From Cytophagaceae bacterium (GTDB taxonomy: Bacteria > Bacteroidota > Bacteroidia > Cytophagales > UBA9547), in NCBI GenBank assembly GCA_027488865.1, contig JAIYAU010000026.1:62001-126000 (forward strand): a stretch of 64,000 nucleotides of DNA. Reading direction: 5' to 3'. The notes under the pieces were generated by a model. The model saw only the letters and a list, made by a program, of their open reading frames with translations, did not search any database and was not told the DNA's origin. A program made the translations under genes and the position numbers. Within the stretch, counting starts at the first letter, position 1, and every line of letters begins with the position of its first letter. This document shows positions 31,835-41,892 of this stretch, piece by piece.

Positions 31835-32674
31835 ATGTACATTAGTGCCCAGATTACCGTTAATACCGAATTTGCTGAAATATTGATAGCAGAATTAGCT
31901 GAAATAGGATTTGATACTTTTACCGAAAATCCCGAAGGAATAGAAGCATTTGCTTTAGAAAAGGATTTTGAGCAATCACAACTTGATGAAGTTATAAACC
32001 GCTACACCTTGCTTACGGAAATAGAGTATAAAATATACAAAATTGAGAAACAAAATTGGAATGAGGAGTGGGAAAAAAATTATGATCCCATAAGGGTTAA
32101 AGAAAAAATATTGGTACGTGCTACATTTCACAAGCTCGATGAAAATTATCCTTACGAAATAATTATTGACCCGAAGATGTCATTTGGCACTGGCCATCAT
32201 GCAACCACTTCATTAATGCTTGAAAATCAACTAGAGGTAAACCACCAAGGTAAAAACGTACTAGACGCGGGTACTGGTACAGGAATCTTGGCCATTATGG
32301 CCGAAAAACTTGGTGCCAAATCAATTATTGCTAATGATATAGACGAATGGCCCGTTGCAAACACCAAAGAAAACATTGGTCTTAATGGATGTAAAAATAT
32401 TGATGTATACCAAGGCACCTCTATCCAATTACAAGATAAGAATCAAAAATTTGATATAGTACTCGCAAATATTAACAGAAATGTTTTAATCGATGAGATT
32501 CCTGTTTATTCAAGATTATTAGTAAATGATGGGATTTTAGTGCTTAGTGGTTTTTATAAAGATGATTTGGATGATATAGACCAAATTTCAAAGGAATACC
32601 ACCTCACAAGGGTAAAATTAAAAATAAGGGACAATTGGGTATCTCCTATATTTGTCAAAAACAACGAACAGTAA
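31835..32674 (+). CDS. prmA: ribosomal protein L11 methyltransferase
   Basis: The AdoMet-binding motif Asp-Ala-Gly-Thr-Gly-Thr-Gly is at about residues 145-151, and Asp-Pro-Lys-Met-Ser-Phe-Gly-Thr-Gly-His-His-Ala-Thr-Thr, the PrmA signature, precedes it at 110-123. The Asn-Ile-Asn-Arg-Asn motif is at about 213-217. ATG 31835 is chosen over an in-frame ATG at 31799, which would add 12 unlikely residues. 279 residues. It trimethylates L11. A large exported protein gene follows after 23 bases. Confidence 0.9.
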   Translation: MYISAQITVNTEFAEILIAELAEIGFDTFTENPEGIEAFALEKDFEQSQLDEVINRYTLLTEIEYKIYKIEKQNWNEEWEKNYDPIRVKEKILVRATFHKLDENYPYEIIIDPKMSFGTGHHATTSLMLENQLEVNHQGKNVLDAGTGTGILAIMAEKLGAKSIIANDIDEWPVANTKENIGLNGCKNIDVYQGTSIQLQDKNQKFDIVLANINRNVLIDEIPVYSRLLVNDGILVLSGFYKDDLDDIDQISKEYHLTRVKLKIRDNWVSPIFVKNNEQ

Positions 32675-32697
32675 GGATTTAATTTAAGATTTTGAAA

Positions 32698-35600
32698 ATG
32701 AAAAACGTAGTATTTAGTTTATTCGTACTTATAGGCCTTTTAATTGGATCTGCACCTTCTTTTGCGCAAGTTAAGTTATCTGACGACCCCGCACAATTTG
32801 TTACAGACATTAAAACGGCTTTTATAAGCTCCAAGAATCCCCAGATTATGCAAACTGGTTCCTCTTTTGAGGCAATTTGGACATCAGGTGGCATAACAGA
32901 AGCCCAAAAAAAGAAAATTATTAAAATAACTCAAACATTACAAAGAAAGAAATACAAAATTAATCCACATTTTAACCATTTTATTGGAAGTATAAACGCA
33001 GGAGTAAGCAACCAACTAGCTACTGGCCAACAGCTAGATAGTTTACTTTATGTATCAGAAAGGGTTATCGATAACCACACTCAAAAACAGGTAGAAATTT
33101 ATCTAAATACTATTTTAGATTTTTTAAGCAAAAAGGCTCTTTTTTACTCAAGTTATAATCATGTAAAACTTGTGTCAGGCTCTTTTGGTTTTGGATATGG
33201 AGAGTCATTTGAAGATACACCAGTAGAGGTGGTGAAAGCAGATACGGCTAAAAATAATCCAGCTACTACAGATCCTTTTAGCGATTGGGATACACCAGCA
33301 GAAACAGCCGTTGAAAACTGGGACACAGGTTTCGAAACCGAACCAAGCGCTAACATAACTCCCCAAGCACCTGTTCAGCCTGTCCCTGATGTAGAAATTC
33401 CTACTATTCAAGGACCATATATTAAATTAAAAAATGCAGAAATTTTAATAGGTACTAAATTCGATTCAACCAATGTAAGTCAAACTAATGGATATCTTTT
33501 AATAATTCCAAGGGTATTTTCTGGTGAAAACGGTAAAACCAATTGGAATAGTACGGGATTGTTAAATGTGAGCTGTAGTTTAAAAAAGTATGTTTTTAAT
33601 GTAACAAAACCAGAATTAATCGCAATTGGAGCTTCACTTAACTACCCTGCTAAGATAGACAAAGCAGTTGAAGGTGTGTATCAATACAAAAGCGTAAAAA
33701 GAAAAGATTCATTGGACTATTTGTTTCCTCGATTTGCCTCCTTTTATGGTGGCGTATCAGTAAAAGAAATTGGAGAGGATCTAATATATACCGGTGGTTT
33801 TTCATTAATCGGTAAGAAAATTTATAGTACGTCATTGGACGACAGTCGGGCTAAAATTGAGGTAATAAGTGGGGGTATCAAAAAATTTATGGCAATTTCA
33901 AATCAGTTCGAACTGGGTAATAAGGACATAAATTCACCTTTGGTTGCAATTGTGATTTATCAAAATCAGGATTCTATTATCCATCCTGGTATTAGCCTAA
34001 ACTATCATAAATCAGAAAAGCGCCTTAAGCTTATCACTCAAAACACAGGATTTAAACAAACTCCATTTGTTGACACTTATCACAAAATGGAGATTCTGGC
34101 AGAAATGTTGCGTTGGGATCTTAATTCGGCCAATATCGATTTTACCATGATTTCAGGTCGGTCGGAGTCTCCAGCAAAATTTTCTTCTAATGAATATTTT
34201 GATGAAGCTTTCTTTGATAGATTAAAAGGCATTTATAACTTTCATCCGTTGCAAATGGCCATTATCTATTCCAAAAATTCAAAAAAGAAAGAATTTTTTG
34301 CTGATGACATGTCTCGCGAAAACAAACTTAATCCTGCCACAGTAAGGTCGGCCATGAGGGAAATTGGCAAACTTGGATTTATAGATTATGATAAGGACAA
34401 AGGCAGCGTGAAAATAAGCCCTAAAGGATGGCACTATTTCGTTTCTAAAAGTGGCAAAAAGGATTACGACCAAATCAATATCCTTTCTAAAGAAACCAAC
34501 TTAGCCAATGGCACCCTCAATACTACCACCAATGAACTTACCATCAGAGGTGTTGATCAGTTTCCTTTGAGTGAAAAATTAGATATCTACATAAAACCAA
34601 AAAACAAAGAAATTAAAATTTTAAAGAATAGAGATTTCATTTTTGATGGAGTGCTAGTAGCTTGTAATATGCTTGTTTTCCATGGTAGAAATCTCAGATT
34701 TGATTATGACAGTTTTTTTGTAAATATGCAAAATATTGACTCTTTAAAACTAAGAGTAAGAACCAACGAAAAAGATAAAAATGGTAAAAGAATAATTCGT
34801 GATTTGAGCAGCCAAATTGAAAGCGCCGCAGGATTATTTTACATCAATAAAACATTTAACAAATCAGCCAAGAAATATTATCCAGAATATCCTATCTTTA
34901 AATCTTACCAAGGATCATATGTGTATTATGACGATCCAAAGATATTTAATGGTGTTTACGGAAAACGGGCGTATTTTGAAATTCCTCCTTTTACAATCGA
35001 TAGCCTAACGGTTTACGACGAACCAGAGTTTGATGGCACTTTTAGATCCGATGGCATATTTCCAGATATAAAAGAACGTCTAAAAGTAATGGAGGATTTG
35101 TCTCTTGGATTTGAACACAAAATACCAGTTGCAGGCTATCCAGTTTACAAAAACAAAGGAAGATTTTTTAAATCCTTTAAACTTAGCAACGACGGAATTC
35201 GAGGAACCGGCCAACTAGAATACCTCACAGGAAAGTACAAGGGAGAGGATTTTGTATTTTATCCAGATTCTTTACAGGCCGTTGGTACATTTGCTGAAGT
35301 AAAAGAGAGTAACCTTAATAAAGCGTTTTTTCCTGACGCTGTGGTGGGTCAATATGATATGCGTTGGCTAGTTCGAAACGATAGTATGATCGTTCATAAC
35401 GTAAGTGAGCCTTTTCAAATGTATTCTGGCACTGTTCAGTTTAGTGGTAAAGCGCTCATTACTCCAGGTGGTATGCATGGAGAGGGAACTATAGATACCA
35501 GAGGATCAGAGTCATCTTCCTTGGAAATATCCTTTAAACAACAGGAGTACCAAGCACGTGGTTCATATTTTAAGGTATTATCACAAGATCCTAAAAAACC

Positions 35601-37512
35601 GGCTGTAGAATGTAAAAACGTTCAACTAGATTTTAATTTCAAATTAGGCCATGCATATTTTAATCCAGAGCTTATTGGAACCGCATCTAATGAATTTCCA
35701 TATTTGCAGTACAAATCTTCTATGGAAGGAGGAGACTGGGATTTGACGAAAAAAATAATTTCGTTCAAAAAACCAGAATCAGACGCATTAAGTTCATCTT
35801 ACTTCTTATCCGTTCATCCAGAACAAGATTCACTATCCATTAACGCCACTAGTGCTATATATGAAATTGACAAACAGATTCTTACCGTGTCTGGTGTTCC
35901 CTATGTATTTAGTGCAGATAGCAAAATAATACCGGACAAAAATGCCGTAATTATACGTGAAAATGCAGATATGGACGAACTAAAAAATTCAAAATTGCAA
36001 ATTGATAGTACTAATAAACGTTATAATTTGTACAACGGATCCATCAAAGTATTTTCAAGAAAAGAGTTTAAAGGTGAGGCACTTTACAATTACTATAATT
36101 CTGATAGCACAAAGTTCGTATTTAAGTTTAAAAACTTCAGGTTTATAGATGTAACCGACCCTCTTGCACTAAAAGGTGAAACAGATACACAAGAAAGCCA
36201 AGAAACTGAGAAGAAATCTAAAAAACGAGAAAAGGCTAAAGATGCTAAAAACTATCATACCGTTGCCAATACAATGATTATGGAAAGCGATACCGTAAGA
36301 CTGGCACCAAAAATAATATATAGAGGTGATTGCCAATTAAGGGCTGACAAAAATGCATTAGTGTTTGAAGGGGATGTTAAACTCGATTTAAAAGCATACA
36401 AAGGAGCCGAGCAATGGCTAAAGTATGTTAATAACGGAGATACCGACGACATTGGGATTAACATAAAAGATGCTAAGTCCCAAGAAGGAGATCCTTTAAC
36501 TACTGGTTTATATATTGATGCTAACACTTATAAAATGTACAGTACATTCTTGTCAAGGAATAATAATGTAAATGACAAAAAGGTATTTGTGGCAGCAGAT
36601 AACTTTAACTTTGATAATTCCGCTGCGGTTTTTAGAATAGGCGATCCTGAAAAAATGGCAAACAAAAAACGCGAAGGAAATGTGTTTTCTTATAACGACA
36701 AAAAGGAGCAAGCCACATATACTGGCAAAATCAATCTCTTTGATAACATGAAAGATTTTGAAGTTAATAGTGCAGTAAATGGTGAAGCCCAAATTGATAG
36801 TGGATCTTATAAATTTAATACTTTCCTTTCTATCAAAATGAATTTGCCTCCAGCAGCATTAGATGCCATGACTGAAAACATTAAATTCATAGCCTCTTCT
36901 TTTAGTAATGAAGTATCTTTTGAAGGCAAAGATTCTTTAATAGCACTTAAACTTGCCGATGTATCGGGTAATAAAGCGGCTGAAAGCTTCATTAAATCCA
37001 ATGCTATGGAAAACAAACCACTTTTTGAATTTGGTAAAAACCTAGCAGAGTGTGTAAACTTTTCCGAAGTCAATTTTAAATGGAGTCAGAAATATAGTTC
37101 TTGGTTTAGTTATGGCAAAATTGGGCTTGCCTCAGTGTTAAAAAAGGAATGCAACTATAAAATTGATGGCTTTGTTGAAATAAAGAAAACACCTAATGGA
37201 GATATCTTCTATGCTTATCTTGAACCATCACCTGGCAATTGGTACTTCTTTACATTTGAACAAAATAAATTAGCAGTTGTGTCTACCGATACGAAGTTTA
37301 ATGATTTAATAAATGCTAAATCTAAAGGTGAACAAACAAAAGGAAGGTTTTACTTCATAGTGGCCGATCAACTTGAAAAAAGTCTATTTTTAAAGGATTT
37401 TTATAAAAACTATTTGGGTCAAGAGTATAAAGAAGAAATTATTCAAGAAGCACCACCTGAGGAGGCTCCCGCAGAGGAAGAACCAAAAAAGAAATCAGAG
37501 GAAGGTTTTTAG
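32698..37512 (+). CDS. large exported protein of unknown function (1604 aa)
   Basis: The ATG at 32698 gives a signal peptide (Lys-Asn-Val-Val-Phe-Ser-Leu-Phe, cleavage near Ser-Phe-Ala-Gln). Residues about 25-150 are helical; an acidic Asp/Thr/Ala-rich linker with repeated Trp-Asp-Thr motifs follows (175-225). Much of the rest is beta-rich, including an OstA-like-looking stretch near 1200 (Leu-Val-Phe-Glu-Gly-Asp-Val-Lys). Residues 535-580 read like a winged helix. The C-terminus is an acidic Pro/Glu tail. No family recognised. It likely resides in the periplasm or at the outer membrane. Confidence 0.7.
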   Translation: MKNVVFSLFVLIGLLIGSAPSFAQVKLSDDPAQFVTDIKTAFISSKNPQIMQTGSSFEAIWTSGGITEAQKKKIIKITQTLQRKKYKINPHFNHFIGSINAGVSNQLATGQQLDSLLYVSERVIDNHTQKQVEIYLNTILDFLSKKALFYSSYNHVKLVSGSFGFGYGESFEDTPVEVVKADTAKNNPATTDPFSDWDTPAETAVENWDTGFETEPSANITPQAPVQPVPDVEIPTIQGPYIKLKNAEILIGTKFDSTNVSQTNGYLLIIPRVFSGENGKTNWNSTGLLNVSCSLKKYVFNVTKPELIAIGASLNYPAKIDKAVEGVYQYKSVKRKDSLDYLFPRFASFYGGVSVKEIGEDLIYTGGFSLIGKKIYSTSLDDSRAKIEVISGGIKKFMAISNQFELGNKDINSPLVAIVIYQNQDSIIHPGISLNYHKSEKRLKLITQNTGFKQTPFVDTYHKMEILAEMLRWDLNSANIDFTMISGRSESPAKFSSNEYFDEAFFDRLKGIYNFHPLQMAIIYSKNSKKKEFFADDMSRENKLNPATVRSAMREIGKLGFIDYDKDKGSVKISPKGWHYFVSKSGKKDYDQINILSKETNLANGTLNTTTNELTIRGVDQFPLSEKLDIYIKPKNKEIKILKNRDFIFDGVLVACNMLVFHGRNLRFDYDSFFVNMQNIDSLKLRVRTNEKDKNGKRIIRDLSSQIESAAGLFYINKTFNKSAKKYYPEYPIFKSYQGSYVYYDDPKIFNGVYGKRAYFEIPPFTIDSLTVYDEPEFDGTFRSDGIFPDIKERLKVMEDLSLGFEHKIPVAGYPVYKNKGRFFKSFKLSNDGIRGTGQLEYLTGKYKGEDFVFYPDSLQAVGTFAEVKESNLNKAFFPDAVVGQYDMRWLVRNDSMIVHNVSEPFQMYSGTVQFSGKALITPGGMHGEGTIDTRGSESSSLEISFKQQEYQARGSYFKVLSQDPKKPAVECKNVQLDFNFKLGHAYFNPELIGTASNEFPYLQYKSSMEGGDWDLTKKIISFKKPESDALSSSYFLSVHPEQDSLSINATSAIYEIDKQILTVSGVPYVFSADSKIIPDKNAVIIRENADMDELKNSKLQIDSTNKRYNLYNGSIKVFSRKEFKGEALYNYYNSDSTKFVFKFKNFRFIDVTDPLALKGETDTQESQETEKKSKKREKAKDAKNYHTVANTMIMESDTVRLAPKIIYRGDCQLRADKNALVFEGDVKLDLKAYKGAEQWLKYVNNGDTDDIGINIKDAKSQEGDPLTTGLYIDANTYKMYSTFLSRNNNVNDKKVFVAADNFNFDNSAAVFRIGDPEKMANKKREGNVFSYNDKKEQATYTGKINLFDNMKDFEVNSAVNGEAQIDSGSYKFNTFLSIKMNLPPAALDAMTENIKFIASSFSNEVSFEGKDSLIALKLADVSGNKAAESFIKSNAMENKPLFEFGKNLAECVNFSEVNFKWSQKYSSWFSYGKIGLASVLKKECNYKIDGFVEIKKTPNGDIFYAYLEPSPGNWYFFTFEQNKLAVVSTDTKFNDLINAKSKGEQTKGRFYFIVADQLEKSLFLKDFYKNYLGQEYKEEIIQEAPPEEAPAEEEPKKKSEEGF

Positions 37513-37526
37513 ATTGTTAATTAATA

Positions 37527-37556
37527 GGATGGTATTTATAAAACTAAATACCATCC
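37527..37556 (+). terminator. terminator of the large exported protein gene
   Basis: GGATGGTATTTA (37527-37538) pairs perfectly with TAAATACCATCC (37545-37556) around a 6-base loop, followed by TTTATCG. It is 14 bases beyond the stop codon. Confidence 0.7.
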
Positions 37557-37797
37557 TTTATCGTAAAAGAATTTATATATTTTTGGGTTTAATGTTAGCT
37601 TTTAAAGATTCGTTTTGAATTTTAATAAACAATTACCTTTATAACTTTAATGACTGGTTTTCATTGAATTAACTTTGAAAAGTACCAATACATCTATAGT
37701 TAAAATTTAATTTATATCGAAAAGGTTAAAAAAACCAAGAAATAATAACTATAATTGCAGTTATTTCGTAAAATAGTACAATTTTAACAATTACTTA

Positions 37798-38445
37798 ATG
37801 TTGATTTGGCTTTTGTTTGTTGGAGTTATTGTCTCTTATTTGATTGGTTCAATACCTTCTGCTGTTTGGTACGGTAAAGCGTTTTATGGGGTTGATGTAA
37901 GAAACTACGGCAGTGGGAATGCTGGAGCAACCAATACATTTAGAGTGTTGGGTAAAAAAGCAGGTTCAATCGTAATGGCTGTTGATGTACTTAAAGGTTG
38001 GGTTGCAACTTCAATGGCCTATATTCTAGAATATTCAAAACTACTTCAACTTGAGCATATTATTTATTATCAATTGATTTTCGGTGTATTCGCTGTCGTG
38101 GGTCATATTTTTCCTGTATATGCTGGTTTTAGAGGTGGAAAAGGTGTAGCAACATTGTTAGGCATGGTTTTGTCAATTCACATTTATGCTGCACTTATAT
38201 GCTTGGCAGTATTTCTTGTTGTATTTTTAGCATCCAAATATGTTTCTTTAGGGTCGATGATGGCATCATTAGCTTATCCAATTATAATGTTAATCCCTGC
38301 ATTTAGTCCAGATGAGCCTATAGTAATTGTCTTCGGCTTTTTAATTTTTGCATTAGTCGTTCTCACACACCGTAAAAATGTGAGAAGACTCATAAATGGT
38401 GAAGAAAGCAAATTGCAGCTTAAACTATTAAACCGAAAGAACTAA
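37798..38445 (+). CDS. plsY: glycerol-3-phosphate acyltransferase PlsY
   Basis: The family signatures are present: Gly-Ser-Ile-Pro-Ser (near 18), Gly-Ser-Gly-Asn-Ala-Gly-Ala-Thr-Asn (about 38-46) and Phe-Arg-Gly-Gly-Lys-Gly-Val-Ala-Thr (about 110-118). Multiple membrane helices and 215 residues fit PlsY, which transfers acyl from acyl-phosphate to glycerol-3-phosphate at the inner membrane. A TAACTTTG box at 37670-37677 may be part of its promoter, about 120 bases upstream; the -33 match is poor. It converges with trpB, 95 bases away. Confidence 0.93.
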   Translation: MLIWLLFVGVIVSYLIGSIPSAVWYGKAFYGVDVRNYGSGNAGATNTFRVLGKKAGSIVMAVDVLKGWVATSMAYILEYSKLLQLEHIIYYQLIFGVFAVVGHIFPVYAGFRGGKGVATLLGMVLSIHIYAALICLAVFLVVFLASKYVSLGSMMASLAYPIIMLIPAFSPDEPIVIVFGFLIFALVVLTHRKNVRRLINGEESKLQLKLLNRKN

Positions 38446-38540
38446 ATTTATTTAGTCAGAGCCTACAACAAGAATCCTTTTTTGGCGTTTCTATTAGAAT
38501 AGGTAAAAACAGTACCAAACAATCTTAGATTATAATATCT

Positions 38541-39734
38541 CTAAATTATACCACTATTAATAAAAGTTTGCAAATCTTTATCACCCCTACCTGATAGATT
38601 AATAACCACCACATCACTTTCTTGGAGTTCTAAATAGTCTAGAGCTGCCACAGCATGGGCAGTTTCAAGTGCTGGAATAATTCCTTCCATCCTACTAAGC
38701 ATTACCGCTGCATCTAATGCCTGTTGGTCAGTAATAGCGATAAATTGAGCACGACTTGTTTCAAAAAGATGTGCATGAATAGGGCCAATACCTGGATAGT
38801 CCAATCCTGCTGAGATAGAATATGGTTCGGTGATTTGACCATCATCCGTTTGCATAAGTAAGGTTTTACTCCCATGCAATACTCCAGTTTTACCTAAAAA
38901 AGTAGTAGCTGCTGAGTGTCCAGTGGAAATCCCTTGGCCAGCTGCCTCCGCTGCAACTAGCTTTACTTTTGGTTTATTTAAATAATGATAAAAAGCTCCT
39001 GCGGCATTACTGCCACCACCTACACAAGCGATGATATGCGTAGGATCTTCATTACCAGTTTTTTCTTTCAATTGCCATTTCATTTCTTCGCTTATAACAG
39101 ACTGAAATCTAGCTACCATGTCTGGAAAAGGATGTGGCCCAACTACAGACCCAATAATATAATGGGTATCAACAGGGTTACTTATCCAATCGCGCATGGC
39201 CTCATTGGTGGCATCTTTTAATGTTTTGCTGCCACAAGTGGCTGGCCTCACCTCTGCACCCATTAATTTCATTCTGTAAACATTAGGAGCTTGGCGCTTA
39301 ATATCTATCTCTCCCATGTACACAATACACTGCATGCCCATCAATGCACATGCGGTAGCAGTAGCCACACCATGTTGACCAGCGCCTGTCTCTGCTATTA
39401 TTCTAGTTTTGCCAAGTCTTTTAGCTAGAATAATTTGCCCTAAAGTATTATTAATTTTGTGAGCTCCAGTATGATTAAGATCCTCACGCTTTAAATAAAT
39501 GTTGGTTTTATAATGTGCTGATAATCTTTGAGCTAAAAACAACGGAGTCGGCCTTCCCACATAATCCTTAAGTAATTGATCAAGTTCCTCTTTAAACGAT
39601 GGATCGTTAATAATTTCTAAGTATTTTTGCCTAAGCTCTTCTACATTAGGATAAAGCATTTCTGGAATATAGGCACCTCCAAAACTACCATAATAACCGC
39701 GTTCGTCAACAGAATATTGTGTCATCAATTGCAA
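38541..39734 (-). CDS. trpB: tryptophan synthase beta chain
   Basis: The PLP lysine motif His-Lys-Ile-Asn-Asn is at about residues 87-91, with Glu-Thr-Gly-Ala-Gly-Gln-His-Gly following. The Gly-Gly-Gly-Ser-Asn phosphate loop is near 234 and a Gly-Arg-Gly-Asp-Lys motif is near the end. 397 residues is normal. It turns indole and serine into tryptophan. trpA is far away at 46359, so the pair is split. A weak TAACTTTA box is at 39753-39746 on the minus strand. Confidence 0.97.
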   Translation of the reverse strand: MQLMTQYSVDERGYYGSFGGAYIPEMLYPNVEELRQKYLEIINDPSFKEELDQLLKDYVGRPTPLFLAQRLSAHYKTNIYLKREDLNHTGAHKINNTLGQIILAKRLGKTRIIAETGAGQHGVATATACALMGMQCIVYMGEIDIKRQAPNVYRMKLMGAEVRPATCGSKTLKDATNEAMRDWISNPVDTHYIIGSVVGPHPFPDMVARFQSVISEEMKWQLKEKTGNEDPTHIIACVGGGSNAAGAFYHYLNKPKVKLVAAEAAGQGISTGHSAATTFLGKTGVLHGSKTLLMQTDDGQITEPYSISAGLDYPGIGPIHAHLFETSRAQFIAITDQQALDAAVMLSRMEGIIPALETAHAVAALDYLELQESDVVVINLSGRGDKDLQTFINSGII

Positions 39735-39862
39735 AAATTAGAATGTAAAGTTAAAAAGAAATAGATTGTAGATTAAAATAGTTTTAATAAATAATAAGAA
39801 GACGGATAAAAGTAATTATAAAGTTTTGTTTAACCTAATGTAAAAATAAATTAAACAAAATA

Positions 39863-39892
39863 TTGCAATTATAGTATTAATGTTTAACTTTG
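39863..39892 (+). promoter_or_regulatory. promoter of the ECF sigma factor gene
   Basis: TTG at 39863-39865 and TAACTTTG at 39885-39892 are separated by 19 bases, a nearly ideal Bacteroidota promoter. Initiation would fall around 39899, just before ATG 39919, so an upstream ATG at 39880 lies within the promoter and is not the start. Confidence 0.75.
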
Positions 39893-39918
39893 TATCACAA
39901 ACATTAAACAAAAAGGAA

Positions 39919-40434
39919 ATGACTGCGCTAGAATTTAATTACTCGTTAAATCAAGCATCCAAATCACTCAAGCCTTTTGCGATAAGACTTACTAAAGATG
40001 GTGATGATGCTAACGATCTTATTCAAGATACCTTGATGAAGGCGTTTCTTAATCGTGATAAATTTTCAGAAGGTACCAATCTTAAGGCTTGGTTATATAC
40101 CATCATGAAAAATACTTTTATCACAAACTATCAAAGAATGATAAGAAAGAATACTTTTATCGATACCACTGATAACTTATTTCACATTAATTCTTCTGAT
40201 AGTTTAACCGAAAATCAGGCAATTTCAGAATTTGCCCAAAAAGATATTCAAGACGCAATTTTTAAACTAGAAGACGTATACAAAATACCTTTTGTGATGC
40301 ATTTTAGAGGTTTTAAATACGAAGAGATAGCTGCAAAATTGAAAATACCCATTGGTACAGTAAAAAATAGAATTCACTTGGCAAGAAAGGAATTGAAAGA
40401 CATGCTTTATATGTATGCACCTTCTTACAATTAG
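39919..40434 (+). CDS. ECF RNA polymerase sigma factor
   Basis: Region 2 has Asp-Ala-Asn-Asp-Leu-Ile-Gln-Asp-Thr-Leu-Met-Lys-Ala-Phe (about 30-43) and Leu-Lys-Ala-Trp-Leu-Tyr-Thr-Ile, and region 4 Phe-Lys-Tyr-Glu-Glu-Ile-Ala with Gly-Thr-Val-Lys-Asn-Arg-Ile (about 130-155). The start is chosen by the promoter at 39863-39892 and AAAAAGGA upstream of the ATG. 171 residues. There is no cognate anti-sigma gene next to it. Function unclear, but this type is common in Cytophagales. Confidence 0.88.
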   Translation: MTALEFNYSLNQASKSLKPFAIRLTKDGDDANDLIQDTLMKAFLNRDKFSEGTNLKAWLYTIMKNTFITNYQRMIRKNTFIDTTDNLFHINSSDSLTENQAISEFAQKDIQDAIFKLEDVYKIPFVMHFRGFKYEEIAAKLKIPIGTVKNRIHLARKELKDMLYMYAPSYN

Positions 40435-40464
40435 GGTTAAATTTGGGTTTAGTTTAATAGAAAT

Positions 40465-40486
40465 AGGACGCTGATATCAGTGTCCT
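40465..40486 (+). terminator. terminator of the sigma factor gene
   Basis: AGGACGCTGAT pairs with ATCAGTGTCCT with one G-U pair, and CTTTCTTTTTG follows. It is 30 bases beyond the stop codon. Confidence 0.75.
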
Positions 40487-40910
40487 CTTTCTTTTTGTTT
40501 AGCCGTCGTTAGACATAGGTACTACGAAAAGTTTGTAATAAAATATAAATACTACTTTTGGTTAAAAGTGGTTTGGTTACTCTCCTATCTTTATTGGTAA
40601 TAAATTCGTCCGTACAGAAACTATAAAAAATGTTTCAAGAATATCAATCTGCCTTGATTTAGATTTGCAAATTCCCACAAAATATTAAGTAGTTTGCCTA
40701 AAACGTAAGTGTTGTTTGAACTTTACATTTGAAATCAACCCCAAAGTTAAATCATTTTCGAAATAAGCTGTCGACAGCAGAAGAATTAAATATATATGTA
40801 TGAAATAACTTATTCACTAATAAATCCTTATACCTTAACAAAGACATGGCCATAAACCACGTCTTTGAGTATTAATTCAGGCAAAAACTTAATTGCAATT
40901 TGACAAGTTA
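40487..40910. other. intergenic region without recognised feature
   Basis: AT-rich, with no supported ORF, tRNA or repeat. It lies between the sigma gene terminator and the 3' end of the acidic minus-strand gene. Confidence 0.5.
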
Positions 40911-41522
40911 CTATTTCGAAGTTCTCCAATTGTGAAGTTTTAATCTCGTATTGCAATCCTGATCCTGTAAATAAATGCAATTGATATTGCTTAAGGTGTC
41001 TAATTGATAGCCATCTAAAAAACCTAATTCATCTACTTTTTGGATTTTTATATAAGTATCATCAATACCTGCTATGAACCCAGTGCTTGAGTATTCATCT
41101 AGTTCTATTGATACCAGCGTATTAGATAAGTCGTTTTGTTTAACAAACTTAAACACCCACGAAGCATAATAAGCTTCTTCATCAAAATCGTCCTCATCAA
41201 AATCTTCACTATCAAAATCGAACTCGTTGGTGTCGGGTAGGCTATAGGGATTGTTGATTTGATATTTATTTAAATCAAACAAATATTGGATGCTTTTTAC
41301 GTCGTCATCGTCTTGATCGATACTGCTAATGTGCATAGTGGGTAAAGCTATGGTGCCATCTTGATTACCATGTTCATCAATATTTAAAAAAAGAGTGATT
41401 TCTTCATTAAAGTCAAGTATTACTCCGTTCCAAACTTGCTCGTCACTTACGCGAATGGTAATTACTCTCTTATGGTTTAGAGAATCATACAAAAAATCTT
41501 CCAATAGACTTAAAGGTTCCAT
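40911..41522 (-). CDS. acidic protein with two similar small-beta (Sm-like?) halves
   Basis: Residues about 15-75 and 135-195 look like copies: each has a Val-Ser/Ile-x-(Leu/Val) strand, a Gly-(Val/Phe)-Ile turn, an Asp/Asn-rich loop, a Gly-x-x-Asp-Gly turn and a Ser-(Ile)-(Asp/Asn) strand. They are joined by a linker of Asp/Glu-rich runs (Asp-Phe-Asp-Ser-Glu-Asp-Phe-Asp-Glu) at about 98-115. A small-beta-barrel fold of Sm or SH3 type is plausible. 203 residues; no known family was recognised. Confidence 0.55.
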   Translation of the reverse strand: MEPLSLLEDFLYDSLNHKRVITIRVSDEQVWNGVILDFNEEITLFLNIDEHGNQDGTIALPTMHISSIDQDDDDVKSIQYLFDLNKYQINNPYSLPDTNEFDFDSEDFDEDDFDEEAYYASWVFKFVKQNDLSNTLVSIELDEYSSTGFIAGIDDTYIKIQKVDELGFLDGYQLDTLSNINCIYLQDQDCNTRLKLHNWRTSK

Positions 41523-41892
41523 GATTATAGTTATTAATGATTAAAAATTAATTATTTAAAAGATTATACAAGCTAAGTCCATTCTTTTTAAACTGCAAGA
41601 ACAATATCGATTATTCTCAAATACCACCCAAAAGCAAAAATTGTGTATAATTATTCGAAACAAAACCTCCTAACCAAAAGGCCCCTAAATTTATCAGATT
41701 CATAGTAAAATAAATCATTGTATATTCCTCCCTCAAGTATTAAACCGATATTAATCAATTAAATAATTAAAATTACCATCTCTCCAAAAGTTTTAATTAT
41801 TATCTAAAAAACAAATTTTCTTCATGTTTATCACTATTCTGGATTGCGGGTTAAAATAGTGTATGAATTAAAATGCTTAAATTTGTGTCTAC
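41523..41892. other. intergenic region upstream of recF
   Basis: No gene seen in 370 bases. TAAATTTG at 41878-41885, eight bases before the recF ATG, matches the -7 consensus, but no good -33 box with 19-21 spacing was found. CTCCAAAAGTTTTAA at about 41780-41795 recalls one arm of the hairpin at 48743, weakly. Confidence 0.4.

Noticed and set aside
37670-37677. TAACTTTG as the plsY promoter
   Set aside because: The -7 box is exact, but no TTG lies 19-21 bases upstream and the distance to the ATG is about 120 bases, so I list it only as possible.
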